A DNA stretch of 64,000 bases, from NCBI GenBank assembly GCA_031292525.1, contig JARLGY010000037.1, positions 388,324-452,323 on the forward strand, in the 5' to 3' direction. The notes under the pieces are model-generated. The model ran no database searches. It saw only the letters and a program-made list of their open reading frames with translations, and was not told where the DNA came from. The DNA comes from Flavipsychrobacter sp. (GTDB taxonomy: Bacteria; Bacteroidota; Bacteroidia; Chitinophagales; Chitinophagaceae). Positions 16,632-26,529 of this stretch are shown piece after piece (positions within the stretch are counted from its first letter, which is position 1; each line of letters starts with the position of its first letter). The position numbers and the translations under genes are program-made.

Positions 16632-19625
16632 TTGAATAAAATATATAAATATATTTTGTTGTTGCTAATTTTTGAATATTTGCCATGGTCAACTTTGGCA
16701 AAAATTGGCAATCAGTATAACCTCAATATTTATAATGGCCTTTCATCAAATCATATATACAATGTAATGAAAGATCGTTACGGCTATTTGTGGATAGCCA
16801 CTGATGATGGCGTGTTGAAATATGATGGGTACCAGGTAAAATTGTTTAATCTCTCTAATGGTTTATCCAATGCTGATGTATGGACATTGTTTGAGGATAA
16901 AGGAGGACGAATATGGTTGGGTAGCATTGCAGATGAGATAGGGTATATTTATAAGGATAAATATTTTAAAGCAAAGTTTCCCAACTTTCATCATACCATT
17001 TATCCATTTGATATTTCATCTTATAAAGACCAGATCATATTCTCCACCCCATATGTTATTAATATAGAAAGATCGTCTTGCATTATAGAGCATGACACTG
17101 TCTTTCCCGACAATCATACATACCCGAAAAACGCGAGTTTATTTATCTCGCATGGATTTCCTATTCTGATTATTGATAAAAGTATAGAAAGGGTCTTTTT
17201 TTTAAAAAATGAATATTACCGTAAACGGCTATCGTTAATAAAGGATGATCATTTTTTTGAAAACGAAAGTGAAAGAAAAGCATTCTGCACCTATGATTAT
17301 TACTTTTCTTATAAAGAAAGAGGTAACGAAATTAGATTTTTGAATTTTTTTTCTGGTAAAACCAGCTACATATATCTTACTGATTTTGTACCTGGCAAGC
17401 CTTCAACTAACGTTGTCTATTTCAGGAAAGATACCACATATAGAAACTATCTTTATCAAATAACCAATAAATACATATTTAAATTCAAATTAGATAGTGC
17501 TGTAAGTCTTCAAAAAATATTTTCTATCGACTCCCTGGTTCCTGGTGACGTTAAGGATGTTGTGGGATGCTATGAGGATAATTCCTGGAATTGCATTTTC
17601 ACAAGGACTAATGGGATTTTCTTTAATTATAATTCGGAAAATTATTTTGTGAAAAAAGAAAAGTACCCAATTGATCATTGCAAGTACGTGGGAAGTTCAC
17701 TCGATGAATCTTCTTACTGGTGGAACGCGGTTGATCGAACTCTAATTAAGATCAATGATAACAAGGTCACAAGTATTCCTATACCTGGCCTGGAACAAGT
17801 TAATGAGGTATTGCCCGTAAATAGAGATACATCACTTCTTGTTGGGTTTGGGAATAGCACAATCCCTAACTTTTGGGTATTGGAAAAGATGTGCCAGCTT
17901 GTTCCTGCAGAGATATACAAAAGGCAGCATGAAATTAGCAAGTTTGTGCTTTATCAACCTAATGATATTTACTATATATCAAGGTATGGATTTAGGGAAA
18001 TGATACGTGATGGTAAAGATGCCCATGAAAATGTATGGGATATTGATCGTTACAAGAATATGGCATACGACACTTTAAGAAAAGCCATTTGGGCATATAC
18101 TTACAGTAAGGTTTACATTCACAATATCAATGGCAGGGATACCACAATAACATTAAGCGGTTTAAGAAGCCTGGGGTTAAAACGACTTGAAAAAGTAATA
18201 ATGGACAGGTATGGAAATATCTTCTTAAAAGATTATGACAAACTGATAATGTATGATCCGTCAACAGGACAACACCACGAACTACTGAAAAACTATAATC
18301 TGAGTGAGGCAAACTTATTTTTATACAATGACATGATCATTGTAACAGGCCGGTTTGGTGTAGTGTTCAGCAAGATTGCAGGATTGCAAAAAATGTACAA
18401 ACCTTATTTATACCAGAATATAAAGGATGCATACTACACCTACATTAATGGTACATCCGTCAACAAGGCAGGGGTATTATTAAATACAGATAAAGGCGCT
18501 TACCAGGTAACATTCCCCCCAAAGGAAGAGCTGCTTGCCGGCAATGATAGCATTAGGATGCACGGTTATAAATTCCTAGTGAAGTATAATAACGAGTTAT
18601 ACCCCCTGGTTAATGGTGATACGCTAAAAATATCCCCCAAAGACAGGTCGGTTCAATTCGATGTGATCAATCCACAGGGCAATGGAGTATTAAAATTCCT
18701 CTATCGCTATGTAGTCAATGGTGCGTGGCTTTCACTCAACGCAAATGAATTACACGTAGATCAAATTGCTGCCGGCAAGTACACAGATATTTCTGTATTA
18801 GCCTACGATAATGTATGGCGAAGTGATGAGATTACTATACACTTATACCTGGTGCCCTATTGGTGGCAAACACAGCAAGGCAAGGATACCATTTATTCCC
18901 TCATTGCCATCTTCACTCTATTGTTAATTACCGCTTCTGCATTAATTACACGAAAGATCACCATCAACAAAAATAACAAAAGAAACAGAAGGCTTGAATT
19001 GGAATTGAATTCGATTTACGCTCAGATCAATCCCCACTTTATTTTTAATACACTTGGCAGTGCGTTGCTCCTGATAAAACAAAAAAAAATAAATGAGGCA
19101 TACGATCATGTCAGCAAATTTTCGCACCTGCTGCGGGCATATATCAGGTCCTCCCGCAACAGGTACATCATACTCGAGGACGAAATTAATAACCTGCATG
19201 CATATATCCAGCTACAGCAAAATCGATTTAAGGATAAGTTCGATTATACTATAACAACCGATGCAAATATTGACACTGCTACAATAAAGATCCCGTCTTT
19301 ACTGCTGCAACCAATTGTTGAAAATGCTATAAACCATGGATTATTCCACAAAGAGGATAAAGGACATCTTAGTATAAGCTTTCAACTCAAGGAAAATATG
19401 CTCATTTGCTTGATTGAAGATAATGGTATAGGGCGCCAGGGATCAAAGACTTTATATGAAAAGAGTCATTTAAAAAAGGAATCGTACGGCAATAAAATGA
19501 TAACGGAACTGGTTAATATTTTCAATAAATATGAAGGGCTTTCCATCACAATAAATTATTTAGATAAGGTCGATCCGTCAGGAACTATAGTAGAAATAAA
19601 AATTAAGAATTTGCAAAATGGATAA
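16632..19625 (+). CDS. Propeller-type sensor histidine kinase, LytS family
   Basis: About 997 residues. An N-terminal hydrophobic signal/anchor leads into a periplasmic region (about 25-640) of reg_prop beta-propeller repeats (GLSSNHIYNVMKDRYGYLWIA, then WTLFEDKGGRIWLG), followed by a Y_Y_Y-like domain (about 660-745) and one transmembrane helix (about 755-775). The cytoplasmic part is a His_kinase/LytS domain: phosphoacceptor His in INPHFIFN (about residue 802), N box QPIVENAINHG, G box EDNGIG. There is no ATG near the N-terminus; TTG at 16632 gives a short signal peptide, and another TTG is at 16605. The stop overlaps the regulator start by 8 bases. Such propeller sensors often detect polysaccharide fragments, but the ligand here is unknown. 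Confidence 0.88.
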   Translation: MNKIYKYILLLLIFEYLPWSTLAKIGNQYNLNIYNGLSSNHIYNVMKDRYGYLWIATDDGVLKYDGYQVKLFNLSNGLSNADVWTLFEDKGGRIWLGSIADEIGYIYKDKYFKAKFPNFHHTIYPFDISSYKDQIIFSTPYVINIERSSCIIEHDTVFPDNHTYPKNASLFISHGFPILIIDKSIERVFFLKNEYYRKRLSLIKDDHFFENESERKAFCTYDYYFSYKERGNEIRFLNFFSGKTSYIYLTDFVPGKPSTNVVYFRKDTTYRNYLYQITNKYIFKFKLDSAVSLQKIFSIDSLVPGDVKDVVGCYEDNSWNCIFTRTNGIFFNYNSENYFVKKEKYPIDHCKYVGSSLDESSYWWNAVDRTLIKINDNKVTSIPIPGLEQVNEVLPVNRDTSLLVGFGNSTIPNFWVLEKMCQLVPAEIYKRQHEISKFVLYQPNDIYYISRYGFREMIRDGKDAHENVWDIDRYKNMAYDTLRKAIWAYTYSKVYIHNINGRDTTITLSGLRSLGLKRLEKVIMDRYGNIFLKDYDKLIMYDPSTGQHHELLKNYNLSEANLFLYNDMIIVTGRFGVVFSKIAGLQKMYKPYLYQNIKDAYYTYINGTSVNKAGVLLNTDKGAYQVTFPPKEELLAGNDSIRMHGYKFLVKYNNELYPLVNGDTLKISPKDRSVQFDVINPQGNGVLKFLYRYVVNGAWLSLNANELHVDQIAAGKYTDISVLAYDNVWRSDEITIHLYLVPYWWQTQQGKDTIYSLIAIFTLLLITASALITRKITINKNNKRNRRLELELNSIYAQINPHFIFNTLGSALLLIKQKKINEAYDHVSKFSHLLRAYIRSSRNRYIILEDEINNLHAYIQLQQNRFKDKFDYTITTDANIDTATIKIPSLLLQPIVENAINHGLFHKEDKGHLSISFQLKENMLICLIEDNGIGRQGSKTLYEKSHLKKESYGNKMITELVNIFNKYEGLSITINYLDKVDPSGTIVEIKIKNLQNG

Positions 19626-20367
19626 TATTACTTGTATTATAGTAGATGATGAATCTGATGCATTAGAGTTGTTGAAATTGTGTATAAACGACCTATACCC
19701 GCAGTTAAAAATTGTGGGTATGTACAATAATTGGAAAGATGCTTTCCATGCACTGAACCAGGCCGCTCCCGACATCTTATTTACTGACATAAGCATGCCA
19801 GAAAAAACCGGGATGGACATGCTGAAATTATTACCTGGCATTAAAAGCGAGATCATTTTTACTACTGCACACTCAGAGTACGCCTTACCTGCATTTCAGT
19901 TTTCCCCTTCAGGCTATTTACTCAAACCGGTTATTGACGCTGATCTTGTATTTGTGGTAAATAAAGCCCTTGAACGGATAAGGTACAAGAAGATGGCAAC
20001 AGCCGCCGATCAACACACATTTGTAAATAAGATCGGTATTCACAATAACAAAGGGATAGACTATATACCGGTCAGCAGTATCATTTATTTAGAGAGTTTC
20101 AATAAATGCACTAAGGTTATTACCGATAGCAATGAATACATTAGCTCTTACTACCTGGGTACGTTCAAACCTATGCTAGGCGATGCTTTCTACCAGGTAC
20201 ACAGATCCTTCATTGTCAATCTCAATTCCATTGTCCGTTATGCATCTTCAGGAGTTATAGTAATGTCTAACAAAAAAGAGATACCCTTGGCCCGCAGTTC
20301 CAGGGAGCAATTTTTAAAACTGTTCAACGTCATTAATAATACTTCCCACCTCAAAGACCAGGAATAG
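19618..20367 (+). CDS. LytTR-family response regulator
   Basis: A 249-residue cytoplasmic regulator. The receiver domain (1-120) has acidic Asp10-Asp11, the phosphorylation site Asp57 in FTDISMPE, and Lys102 in LLKP. The C-terminal LytTR DNA-binding domain covers about 140-245 (IPVSSIIYLES ... FYQVHRSFIVNLNSI ... EIPLARSSREQF). Its ATG overlaps the kinase stop (ATGGATAA), so the pair is translationally coupled and almost certainly cognate. The nearest downstream gene is a large T9SS protein 270 bases away and could be a target. Confidence 0.92.
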   Translation: MDNITCIIVDDESDALELLKLCINDLYPQLKIVGMYNNWKDAFHALNQAAPDILFTDISMPEKTGMDMLKLLPGIKSEIIFTTAHSEYALPAFQFSPSGYLLKPVIDADLVFVVNKALERIRYKKMATAADQHTFVNKIGIHNNKGIDYIPVSSIIYLESFNKCTKVITDSNEYISSYYLGTFKPMLGDAFYQVHRSFIVNLNSIVRYASSGVIVMSNKKEIPLARSSREQFLKLFNVINNTSHLKDQE

Positions 20368-20637
20368 CAATTCCGTTCCTCAAATTTTTTTGTCTGTTCA
20401 TCCATGTGAAACAGCAGTTCGTCGTATTTGGGATTTTATACAGAAATAGGTTTATAATATTGGTTTTGTTAGAAGGATAAAAGCTGAAACCCTTAATAAG
20501 TAAGCAGCCGCCATGCCGAAAACGGAACCAAGAGTAGGCACAGATAACCTATGTAACAAAATCAAACAAGCGAAACACGACAACACAAAAACACCGAAAA
20601 AATTGAAAACGAATCTTTCTCATTTAAACTTATCAAA

Positions 20638-23600
20638 ATGAAAAAAATAAGACTATTTCAACAATGTTTTTTATTATTCGTGCTCATGTGCACGGGCAGT
20701 ATGGCTTATGCTCAAGTATTATCAGTCAGCATCTCAGCTACTACCGCTACTACCGTATGTTACGGCAATACCATTAGCTTTAGTTCCTCTGTTACCGGCA
20801 CGGGGCCTTTTACATACCAGTGGGAATATGCCACAGGGTCCAGCTATTCGCCTGTATCCGGGGGTACATTGCCTACTTTAACCGATGCTCCTGCTGCACC
20901 TGGCACATATCGTCTTAAGGTAACTTCGGGGAGTACCTCTGTTTATTCTAATATATTGAGTGTTACCGTCAATTTCGGGCCAGGATCATCTACAATATCA
21001 GCAACATCTACAAGTATTTGCTGGGGTGTAACTACTACCTTAACCGGCACAACCGTATCTGGAGCCACATATCAATGGTATCTTGATGGTAGTGCCATCT
21101 CTAGTGCTACATCCCCTACTTATATTACTTCTTCTACACTAGCTGGTGGTACGCATACATTCAACCTGCATACCATTAACTCCACTTGCAATTCGTTCTC
21201 CAACAATTTAACTGTAACAGTTAACAAGCCCACTTCTCTTATTACATCTTCAATGGGGACAAACATGTGCGCAGATCCATATAATCCAGATTTGCTATCT
21301 GTTCCAAATATTACGGGCAATACTTATCAGTGGTACGATAATGGTTCACTTATTCCTGGTGCTGTATCCTCGTCTTATGTGCCTAATACAAATAATCCAT
21401 CTACATCCTATCCCTTTAGTGTTACAGTAACTGATATAAATGGATGCTCTACTACTGGTTCTATAACTTTAAATACGCAAAGCGCACCCCCTGTTTCAAT
21501 TACGGCTTCTGGCCCTACTACATTTTGTTATGGCAATAATATTACATTGACAGCAAGTAATAATGTTATGTGGAACTATACTTGGACGGACGATATTAAT
21601 GGATCATCGCCTATCGGTTATGGCAACACATTAATGAGCTATTCGCCATCTTCCCCTTCTCCGGACTATTACGTTGATGATATTGTATTACGGGTGATAG
21701 GCCCTCCTTATGCATGTCCCGCAGTTGTGGTTACCCCTGTCACTACACACTATTGCGGCTCGTGTTCTCCCGCAATGGTATTTCCGAGCGGACAAAATTA
21801 TGTACCCCTGGGGCAGACTGGTACCATATCTGGTTCTGTTAGTATTACCAGTGGATATGTTTATCTCAGCAGCCCCACAGGTACAATAACAATAACAGGC
21901 AATGTTTACATACGGAGTGCTGTGGTATTGGTTGATGCGGGTACCACTATTGATGTGGTAAATGGTGGCAGTTTGGGCTTGATGTATGATCATGTATTCT
22001 CTTGTCCCGGCAATATGTGGCAAGGTATTGTTGCCGAAGATGGCAGTTCTACCAACCTGGGGGGTAACATCATAGAAGATGCTGTAGTAGCGTTTGAGAA
22101 TAAGGTACATCGCGGTCCGGGTATCATCTTCGACCCTAGTATTCTAGGTAATGTATTCAATAGAAATAATACTAGCATAGCTGTTAATAGCAGCAACATA
22201 ATACCTATTTACAACGAGGGTAATGTATTCACAAGCCGGGATATCAGCACGTATCCCGGCTATCCGGCACCTTATTATCTACTTGGCGATCTGCGGGCGC
22301 CTATCACTACAAACCCTCCGTTCACAGCTCCTTTTGCTATAGAGAACAATACTTATCCATATGCTATGTGTAAAAACGGTCAGCCTGCTATTGGTATATC
22401 ACTCTACAATTGTAATACTAACTTCTCTGTGGGAATAGTAACAAGCAGTATAGATCAGACCAACATATTTGACAATATGGTGTATGGTGTCTCTGCATAT
22501 AATAGCAATGCAACCATTACTTCATGTACATTCATGAATACGCAAGTCGGCGCTTCGGGCGGTTCAGGTGTATTCGTGAGGAATGATCCTGGTGTACCAT
22601 CAAAGGTCACCATTGGTCAGACTACTGATCCGCTAAGCAACAAATTCTATATACCTTCTGCACCTTCTACAACTTCTCAGGTAACGGGGGTTGAAGGTTG
22701 GGATGTAAACAACCTGAGTTCCCAGAATACATCCATGGTTTCCGATCAAAGCTTGAGTGCATACACATCCGGTACTGTGTACGATCTTGCAGGTTACTAT
22801 ATTCATACCAGCAATTTCGATAGTATTGATATCAGTAACAACACGATGTTCAATCTAAGCAATGGTATCTACTTCTATGAATACGACAACAGTAGCACAC
22901 CAGCAACTGTTGGGAATATTAATATTTTCAATAACCATTTCGATCGTGGTGGTTCAAATGGTTTTGTTGCATCTGCTATCGATTTAGAGAACTCTACCAC
23001 TTTGACACCTGTGGCATCTGGTAATATTAATGTAGAACAAAATGGCATGACCCAAGTATATTATGGCATATACACATATGGATTTCAGCAGCAGCCCGTG
23101 GTAGAAAAAGACAATATGATAATGGCTGCAGCCGATCCCGCATACCCATCAAATGAACAGTATGGCATTTACAATGAATATGATCTGCATGATACAGTCA
23201 AACGAAATGTTATCAATGGAGATGGTGCTTTGGCTACTAAGTCTAATGCAAGTGGGATTTTTGAACAAGGTGGGGATGGCACACAATTGTTTTGCAACAC
23301 CGTAGTAAGTTTCGGTAAAGCCTTCTATTTTAAAGATTGCAACTATAATCTTACCTGGCAGGGTAATAATATGGGCAGTTACTTACGGGGGCTTGACATC
23401 GAAGGCGATGGTATCGGCCCGCAAGGCTCTGCCTCCGCGGCATGCGATAATACATGGGCCTCAAGCAAATGGGATACTTATGTAGAAGGTGGCGCTAATC
23501 CGGCAAATTCAATATTGTATGTTCAGTCAGGAGCTCCATATCAACCTACATACAATTCTGGTTCTTCTCCGTATTCTGTTGGTACTACTATCATTACAGG

Positions 23601-23925
23601 TAACCCAGCGGGTAGCAATGCTTGTGCAGCTCCCCGTGCACTTCCATCAAGTGTCGTTTCCGTAAATAATACAGAGGCTCCTTCGTATACCATATTCCCC
23701 GATCCAGGTAACGGTAATATGAAGTTCACACAAAGTATTACTGATAAGGATGTATCCATACAAGTAATGGGTGCCGATGGGCGAATCGTGCACAAAGGTC
23801 AATTGCAATTCATGGATAAACAAGCAAGCCTTGACATCTCTAATGTTGCATCCGGTCTTTATATGGTACAACTGCAGGACAGCAAGGGTAATACGTTCAA
23901 CATGAAGTATGTTCTAACAAAATAA
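20638..23925 (+). CDS. Large T9SS type-A secreted protein with Ig-like and beta-helix regions
   Basis: A 1095-residue exported protein with a signal peptide ending MAYA before Gln26. Residues ~27-370 contain four to five Ig/PKD-like modules (repeating CYGNTISF, TYQWYLDG, YQWYDNG motifs). Residues ~390-990 are rich in short Asn/Ser/Gly-turn strands with IFNNHF, NIFNN and DISNNTMFN patterns, typical of a right-handed parallel beta-helix. The last ~80 residues (IFPDPGNGNMKF ... VMGADGRIVHKG ... VASGLYMVQLQD) form a type-A sorting domain. The adjacent kinase/LytTR pair may regulate it. The upstream 270-bp leader shows no clear promoter match. Confidence 0.88.
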   Translation: MKKIRLFQQCFLLFVLMCTGSMAYAQVLSVSISATTATTVCYGNTISFSSSVTGTGPFTYQWEYATGSSYSPVSGGTLPTLTDAPAAPGTYRLKVTSGSTSVYSNILSVTVNFGPGSSTISATSTSICWGVTTTLTGTTVSGATYQWYLDGSAISSATSPTYITSSTLAGGTHTFNLHTINSTCNSFSNNLTVTVNKPTSLITSSMGTNMCADPYNPDLLSVPNITGNTYQWYDNGSLIPGAVSSSYVPNTNNPSTSYPFSVTVTDINGCSTTGSITLNTQSAPPVSITASGPTTFCYGNNITLTASNNVMWNYTWTDDINGSSPIGYGNTLMSYSPSSPSPDYYVDDIVLRVIGPPYACPAVVVTPVTTHYCGSCSPAMVFPSGQNYVPLGQTGTISGSVSITSGYVYLSSPTGTITITGNVYIRSAVVLVDAGTTIDVVNGGSLGLMYDHVFSCPGNMWQGIVAEDGSSTNLGGNIIEDAVVAFENKVHRGPGIIFDPSILGNVFNRNNTSIAVNSSNIIPIYNEGNVFTSRDISTYPGYPAPYYLLGDLRAPITTNPPFTAPFAIENNTYPYAMCKNGQPAIGISLYNCNTNFSVGIVTSSIDQTNIFDNMVYGVSAYNSNATITSCTFMNTQVGASGGSGVFVRNDPGVPSKVTIGQTTDPLSNKFYIPSAPSTTSQVTGVEGWDVNNLSSQNTSMVSDQSLSAYTSGTVYDLAGYYIHTSNFDSIDISNNTMFNLSNGIYFYEYDNSSTPATVGNINIFNNHFDRGGSNGFVASAIDLENSTTLTPVASGNINVEQNGMTQVYYGIYTYGFQQQPVVEKDNMIMAAADPAYPSNEQYGIYNEYDLHDTVKRNVINGDGALATKSNASGIFEQGGDGTQLFCNTVVSFGKAFYFKDCNYNLTWQGNNMGSYLRGLDIEGDGIGPQGSASAACDNTWASSKWDTYVEGGANPANSILYVQSGAPYQPTYNSGSSPYSVGTTIITGNPAGSNACAAPRALPSSVVSVNNTEAPSYTIFPDPGNGNMKFTQSITDKDVSIQVMGADGRIVHKGQLQFMDKQASLDISNVASGLYMVQLQDSKGNTFNMKYVLTK

Positions 23926-23968
23926 ATAAACCCTATACAAGGCATCAATATTAGCCTGTTTACATTCG

Positions 23969-24005
23969 GGAGGTGCAGACATATCTATCTGCACCTCCTT
24001 TTTTA
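23969..24005 (+). terminator. Strong rho-independent terminator
   Basis: An 11-bp perfect stem (GGAGGTGCAGA 23969-23979 with TCTGCACCTCC 23988-23998) is followed by a T-rich tail. It closes the T9SS gene. Confidence 0.9.
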
Positions 24006-24144
24006 TTGCATTATGTAGCATCCGGTTTAGAAATAAGAAATGATGGCCGGCCTCCATACCCTCATTTCTGCCATCCCCTTTCCTCAAATTATTGTAAATT
24101 AGCCACTCAATGTAAAAAGGCGCTGCACACAGCCGTATTTGTAA

Positions 24145-25374
24145 ATGAATTTACCTTTTTTTATAGCACGGCGGTACATGGTAATGCAAAAGGGTGGCTT
24201 CTCCTCCTTTATCATTCGCCTGGCTATAATAGCCACTGCGCTTAGTGTAGCGGTAATGATACTGGCCATTGCATTCATCACCGGTTTCAAGTATACTGTT
24301 CGCGAAAAGCTATTTACTTTCCTGGGCAATGTACATATCGAAACTTACAATCCCAATCACTCGGAATCACTAAGTCTTAATCCTATCAAAAGTGATCCTG
24401 CATTGGTAGCACATGTTTTGCAAACACCTCATGTCACCCATGTCTACCCTTTTGTGCAGCGCCCGGCAATATTGCAGGCCCATGGACAAATGGAGGGGTT
24501 ATTCTTAAAGGGGGTTGATAAAGATTACGTTTTCTCACCCAACATTTCATTTACTGGCAATAAGCTCAATTATACCGATACTCAGTACTCCAAACAGATC
24601 ATACTATCGCAGAGCACCGCTGCCCGCCTCAATGTAAATACCGGAGATAGCATATTATTGTACTTCCTGGAGCCAGGGGTGCGGGTACCACGCATACGCA
24701 AAGTGCAGGTAACAGGCATCTTCCACACAGGCATGGAAGAACTGGATAAATATTACGGCATCACCGATATGCGCCTCTTGCAAAGGGTAAATAACTGGAA
24801 ACCCAACGAAATAAGTGGCTACCAGCTGGAGCTGGATAATGAGCAATATTCTGATACCGTTGCCAATGGCATTTATGAGCGCTATCTTACCTCGCCGCTT
24901 ACCACCTACACTATCCGCGACATCTACCCCAACATTTTCGACTGGCTGGACCTGCAAAACATTAACGGACAGATCATTATCATCATCATGGCGCTTGTAG
25001 CCATCATCAATCTGGCCACTGCTCTCATGATACTCATTATGGAACAGGCACGCATGCTCGGCATATTACAGGCGCTGGGCATGAGCCTTAAAAGCATACA
25101 GCAAATATTCTTATACTATGCTGGCATTATAGCTGGTGTGGGCATCTTAGCTGGTAATCTCTTTGCATTCCTATTCTGCTGGCTGCAGGTCAAATTTGGC
25201 TTTCTTACACTTTCAGAAGATACCTACTATATGAAGCATGTACCCGTACGCTTTCATTTGTGGCAAATAGCAATAATAGACGGTGGTACCCTCATACTCT
25301 GCATACTTTGTATGTGGCTGCCTACGTTGTATATTCGCCGTATCAGGCCTGCAAGGGTGCTGCAGTTCAAGTAG
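24145..25374 (+). CDS. FtsX-superfamily ABC transporter permease (LolC/E-like)
   Basis: A 409-residue inner-membrane permease. One transmembrane helix at about 22-45, then a ~230-residue periplasmic domain, then three C-terminal helices (about 275-300, 320-345, 370-395) ending in RRIRPARVLQFK. This 1+3 layout and the N-terminal FIARRYM start are those of LolC/LolE lipoprotein-releasing permeases, which act with a LolD-type ATPase not found nearby. The substrate is inferred to be outer-membrane-bound lipoproteins, and other MacB-like roles are possible. Confidence 0.85.
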   Translation: MNLPFFIARRYMVMQKGGFSSFIIRLAIIATALSVAVMILAIAFITGFKYTVREKLFTFLGNVHIETYNPNHSESLSLNPIKSDPALVAHVLQTPHVTHVYPFVQRPAILQAHGQMEGLFLKGVDKDYVFSPNISFTGNKLNYTDTQYSKQIILSQSTAARLNVNTGDSILLYFLEPGVRVPRIRKVQVTGIFHTGMEELDKYYGITDMRLLQRVNNWKPNEISGYQLELDNEQYSDTVANGIYERYLTSPLTTYTIRDIYPNIFDWLDLQNINGQIIIIIMALVAIINLATALMILIMEQARMLGILQALGMSLKSIQQIFLYYAGIIAGVGILAGNLFAFLFCWLQVKFGFLTLSEDTYYMKHVPVRFHLWQIAIIDGGTLILCILCMWLPTLYIRRIRPARVLQFK

Positions 25375-25493
25375 GATTTGAAGATTTAGCCCATCACCTT
25401 GCAAAAACACAAAGTGATAGTAGCCCTATATTTTATGGCCGGGGATTACAATAAATTAGAGTTGACTTTAGCTGAAATTATAAAACACAAGTA

Positions 25494-26435
25494 TTGAACA
25501 ACAAGGAACTATACAGGCAAATATGCACACAATATGCAGATGTCCCTGTATTCCTGCAACCCTGGTGGCTCGATGCTGTAAACCCCACATGGCAGGCTGT
25601 TATTACACAAAAGGGCGATCATATCACGGGTATCTGGCCCTATATTATTGACCAAAGGTTAGGGGTAAAACTTTTACGTACTCCGCTGCTCACGCCCTAC
25701 CTTGGCCCTCATGTCTTCTACCCTGCCGATATGAAGGAAAGCAACCGCGACAGCTTCGAGCACGATACCATTACAGCCTTGATAAACCAGCTACCTGATG
25801 TACCGGTATGGGCTTTATCTATGTTTCCAGGCCTAAAACAGGTAGGCCTTTTTAAGAACTATGGCTTGGATGCGCAGGTAAAACAAACGTTCCTGATTGA
25901 TCTCTCCACCAGCGAAGACACTATATTCAGCAACCTCAAAGAATCCATCCGCAGGAACATAAAGGCAGCCGCAAAAGAAATAACTATAATAAACGATGCT
26001 GCTTATCTGCCACAGCTATACCAATATCAAAAAAGCACCCTTACCCGCAAGCAGGCTGCTCAGCCCCACACTATACAGCACATGCAGATTCTTATGGATG
26101 GGTGCATAGCCCACAATGCAGGGGCTCTTTGGGTAGCTAAGAAGGGCGATGAGGTCACAGCAATCATTTGGAATGTTTGGGATGCCCATACGTCATATTA
26201 CTTTATGGGTGCACAAAACCCCGCGTCCTACAATGCAGCCGCCATGTCAGCATTACTGTGGCACTGTATATCGCAAGCAAAATTACGGCAAAACCAGGTA
26301 TTTGACCTCGAAGGCAGTATGGATCCCGGAGTAGAAAAGTTCTTCCGCGGTTTTGGCGGTAAAAGAGATCTATACATCATCCTGAAAAAAAACACCTCTC
26401 TTGCCTGGAAATTATTACAGGCGATACGCCAGTAA
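25494..26435 (+). CDS. FemAB/GNAT-fold acyltransferase-like protein
   Basis: A 313-residue cytosolic protein. The N-terminal QPWWLDAV and later segments NLKESIRRNIKAA and YYFMGAQNPA, with DLEGSMDPGVEKFFRGFGG near the C-terminus, match FemAB-like GNAT proteins (peptidyl or aminoacyl transferases used in cell-wall or polysaccharide modification). The only start giving the full fold is TTG at 25494, as no in-frame ATG lies close by. Substrate unknown. It is 119 bases after the permease gene and may be transcribed separately. Confidence 0.75.
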   Translation: MNNKELYRQICTQYADVPVFLQPWWLDAVNPTWQAVITQKGDHITGIWPYIIDQRLGVKLLRTPLLTPYLGPHVFYPADMKESNRDSFEHDTITALINQLPDVPVWALSMFPGLKQVGLFKNYGLDAQVKQTFLIDLSTSEDTIFSNLKESIRRNIKAAAKEITIINDAAYLPQLYQYQKSTLTRKQAAQPHTIQHMQILMDGCIAHNAGALWVAKKGDEVTAIIWNVWDAHTSYYFMGAQNPASYNAAAMSALLWHCISQAKLRQNQVFDLEGSMDPGVEKFFRGFGGKRDLYIILKKNTSLAWKLLQAIRQ

Positions 26436-26440
26436 TAGAA

Positions 26441-26517
26441 TTGTCAAAAATGTAATTTATTACTGACTTCCACCGACATTTTGTCCCAATACGCGATAAT
26501 GGCAAATAATTTGACAA
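26441..26517. promoter_or_regulatory. Inverted repeats upstream of grpE-dnaJ
   Basis: TTGTCAAA at 26441-26448 and TTTGACAA at 26510-26517 are exact reverse complements. Between them is GACATTTTGTC at 26475-26485, itself GACA/TGTC with a 3-base centre. No CIRCE element (TTAGCACTC/GAGTGCTAA) is present. Together they may be an operator for heat-shock control; the binding protein is unknown. Confidence 0.4.
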
Positions 26518-26529
26518 TACGTATGTAGC

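Noticed and set aside
21688..22110. 140-codon minus-strand frame inside the large T9SS gene
   Set aside because: Shadow frame of a repetitive, low-complexity coding region.
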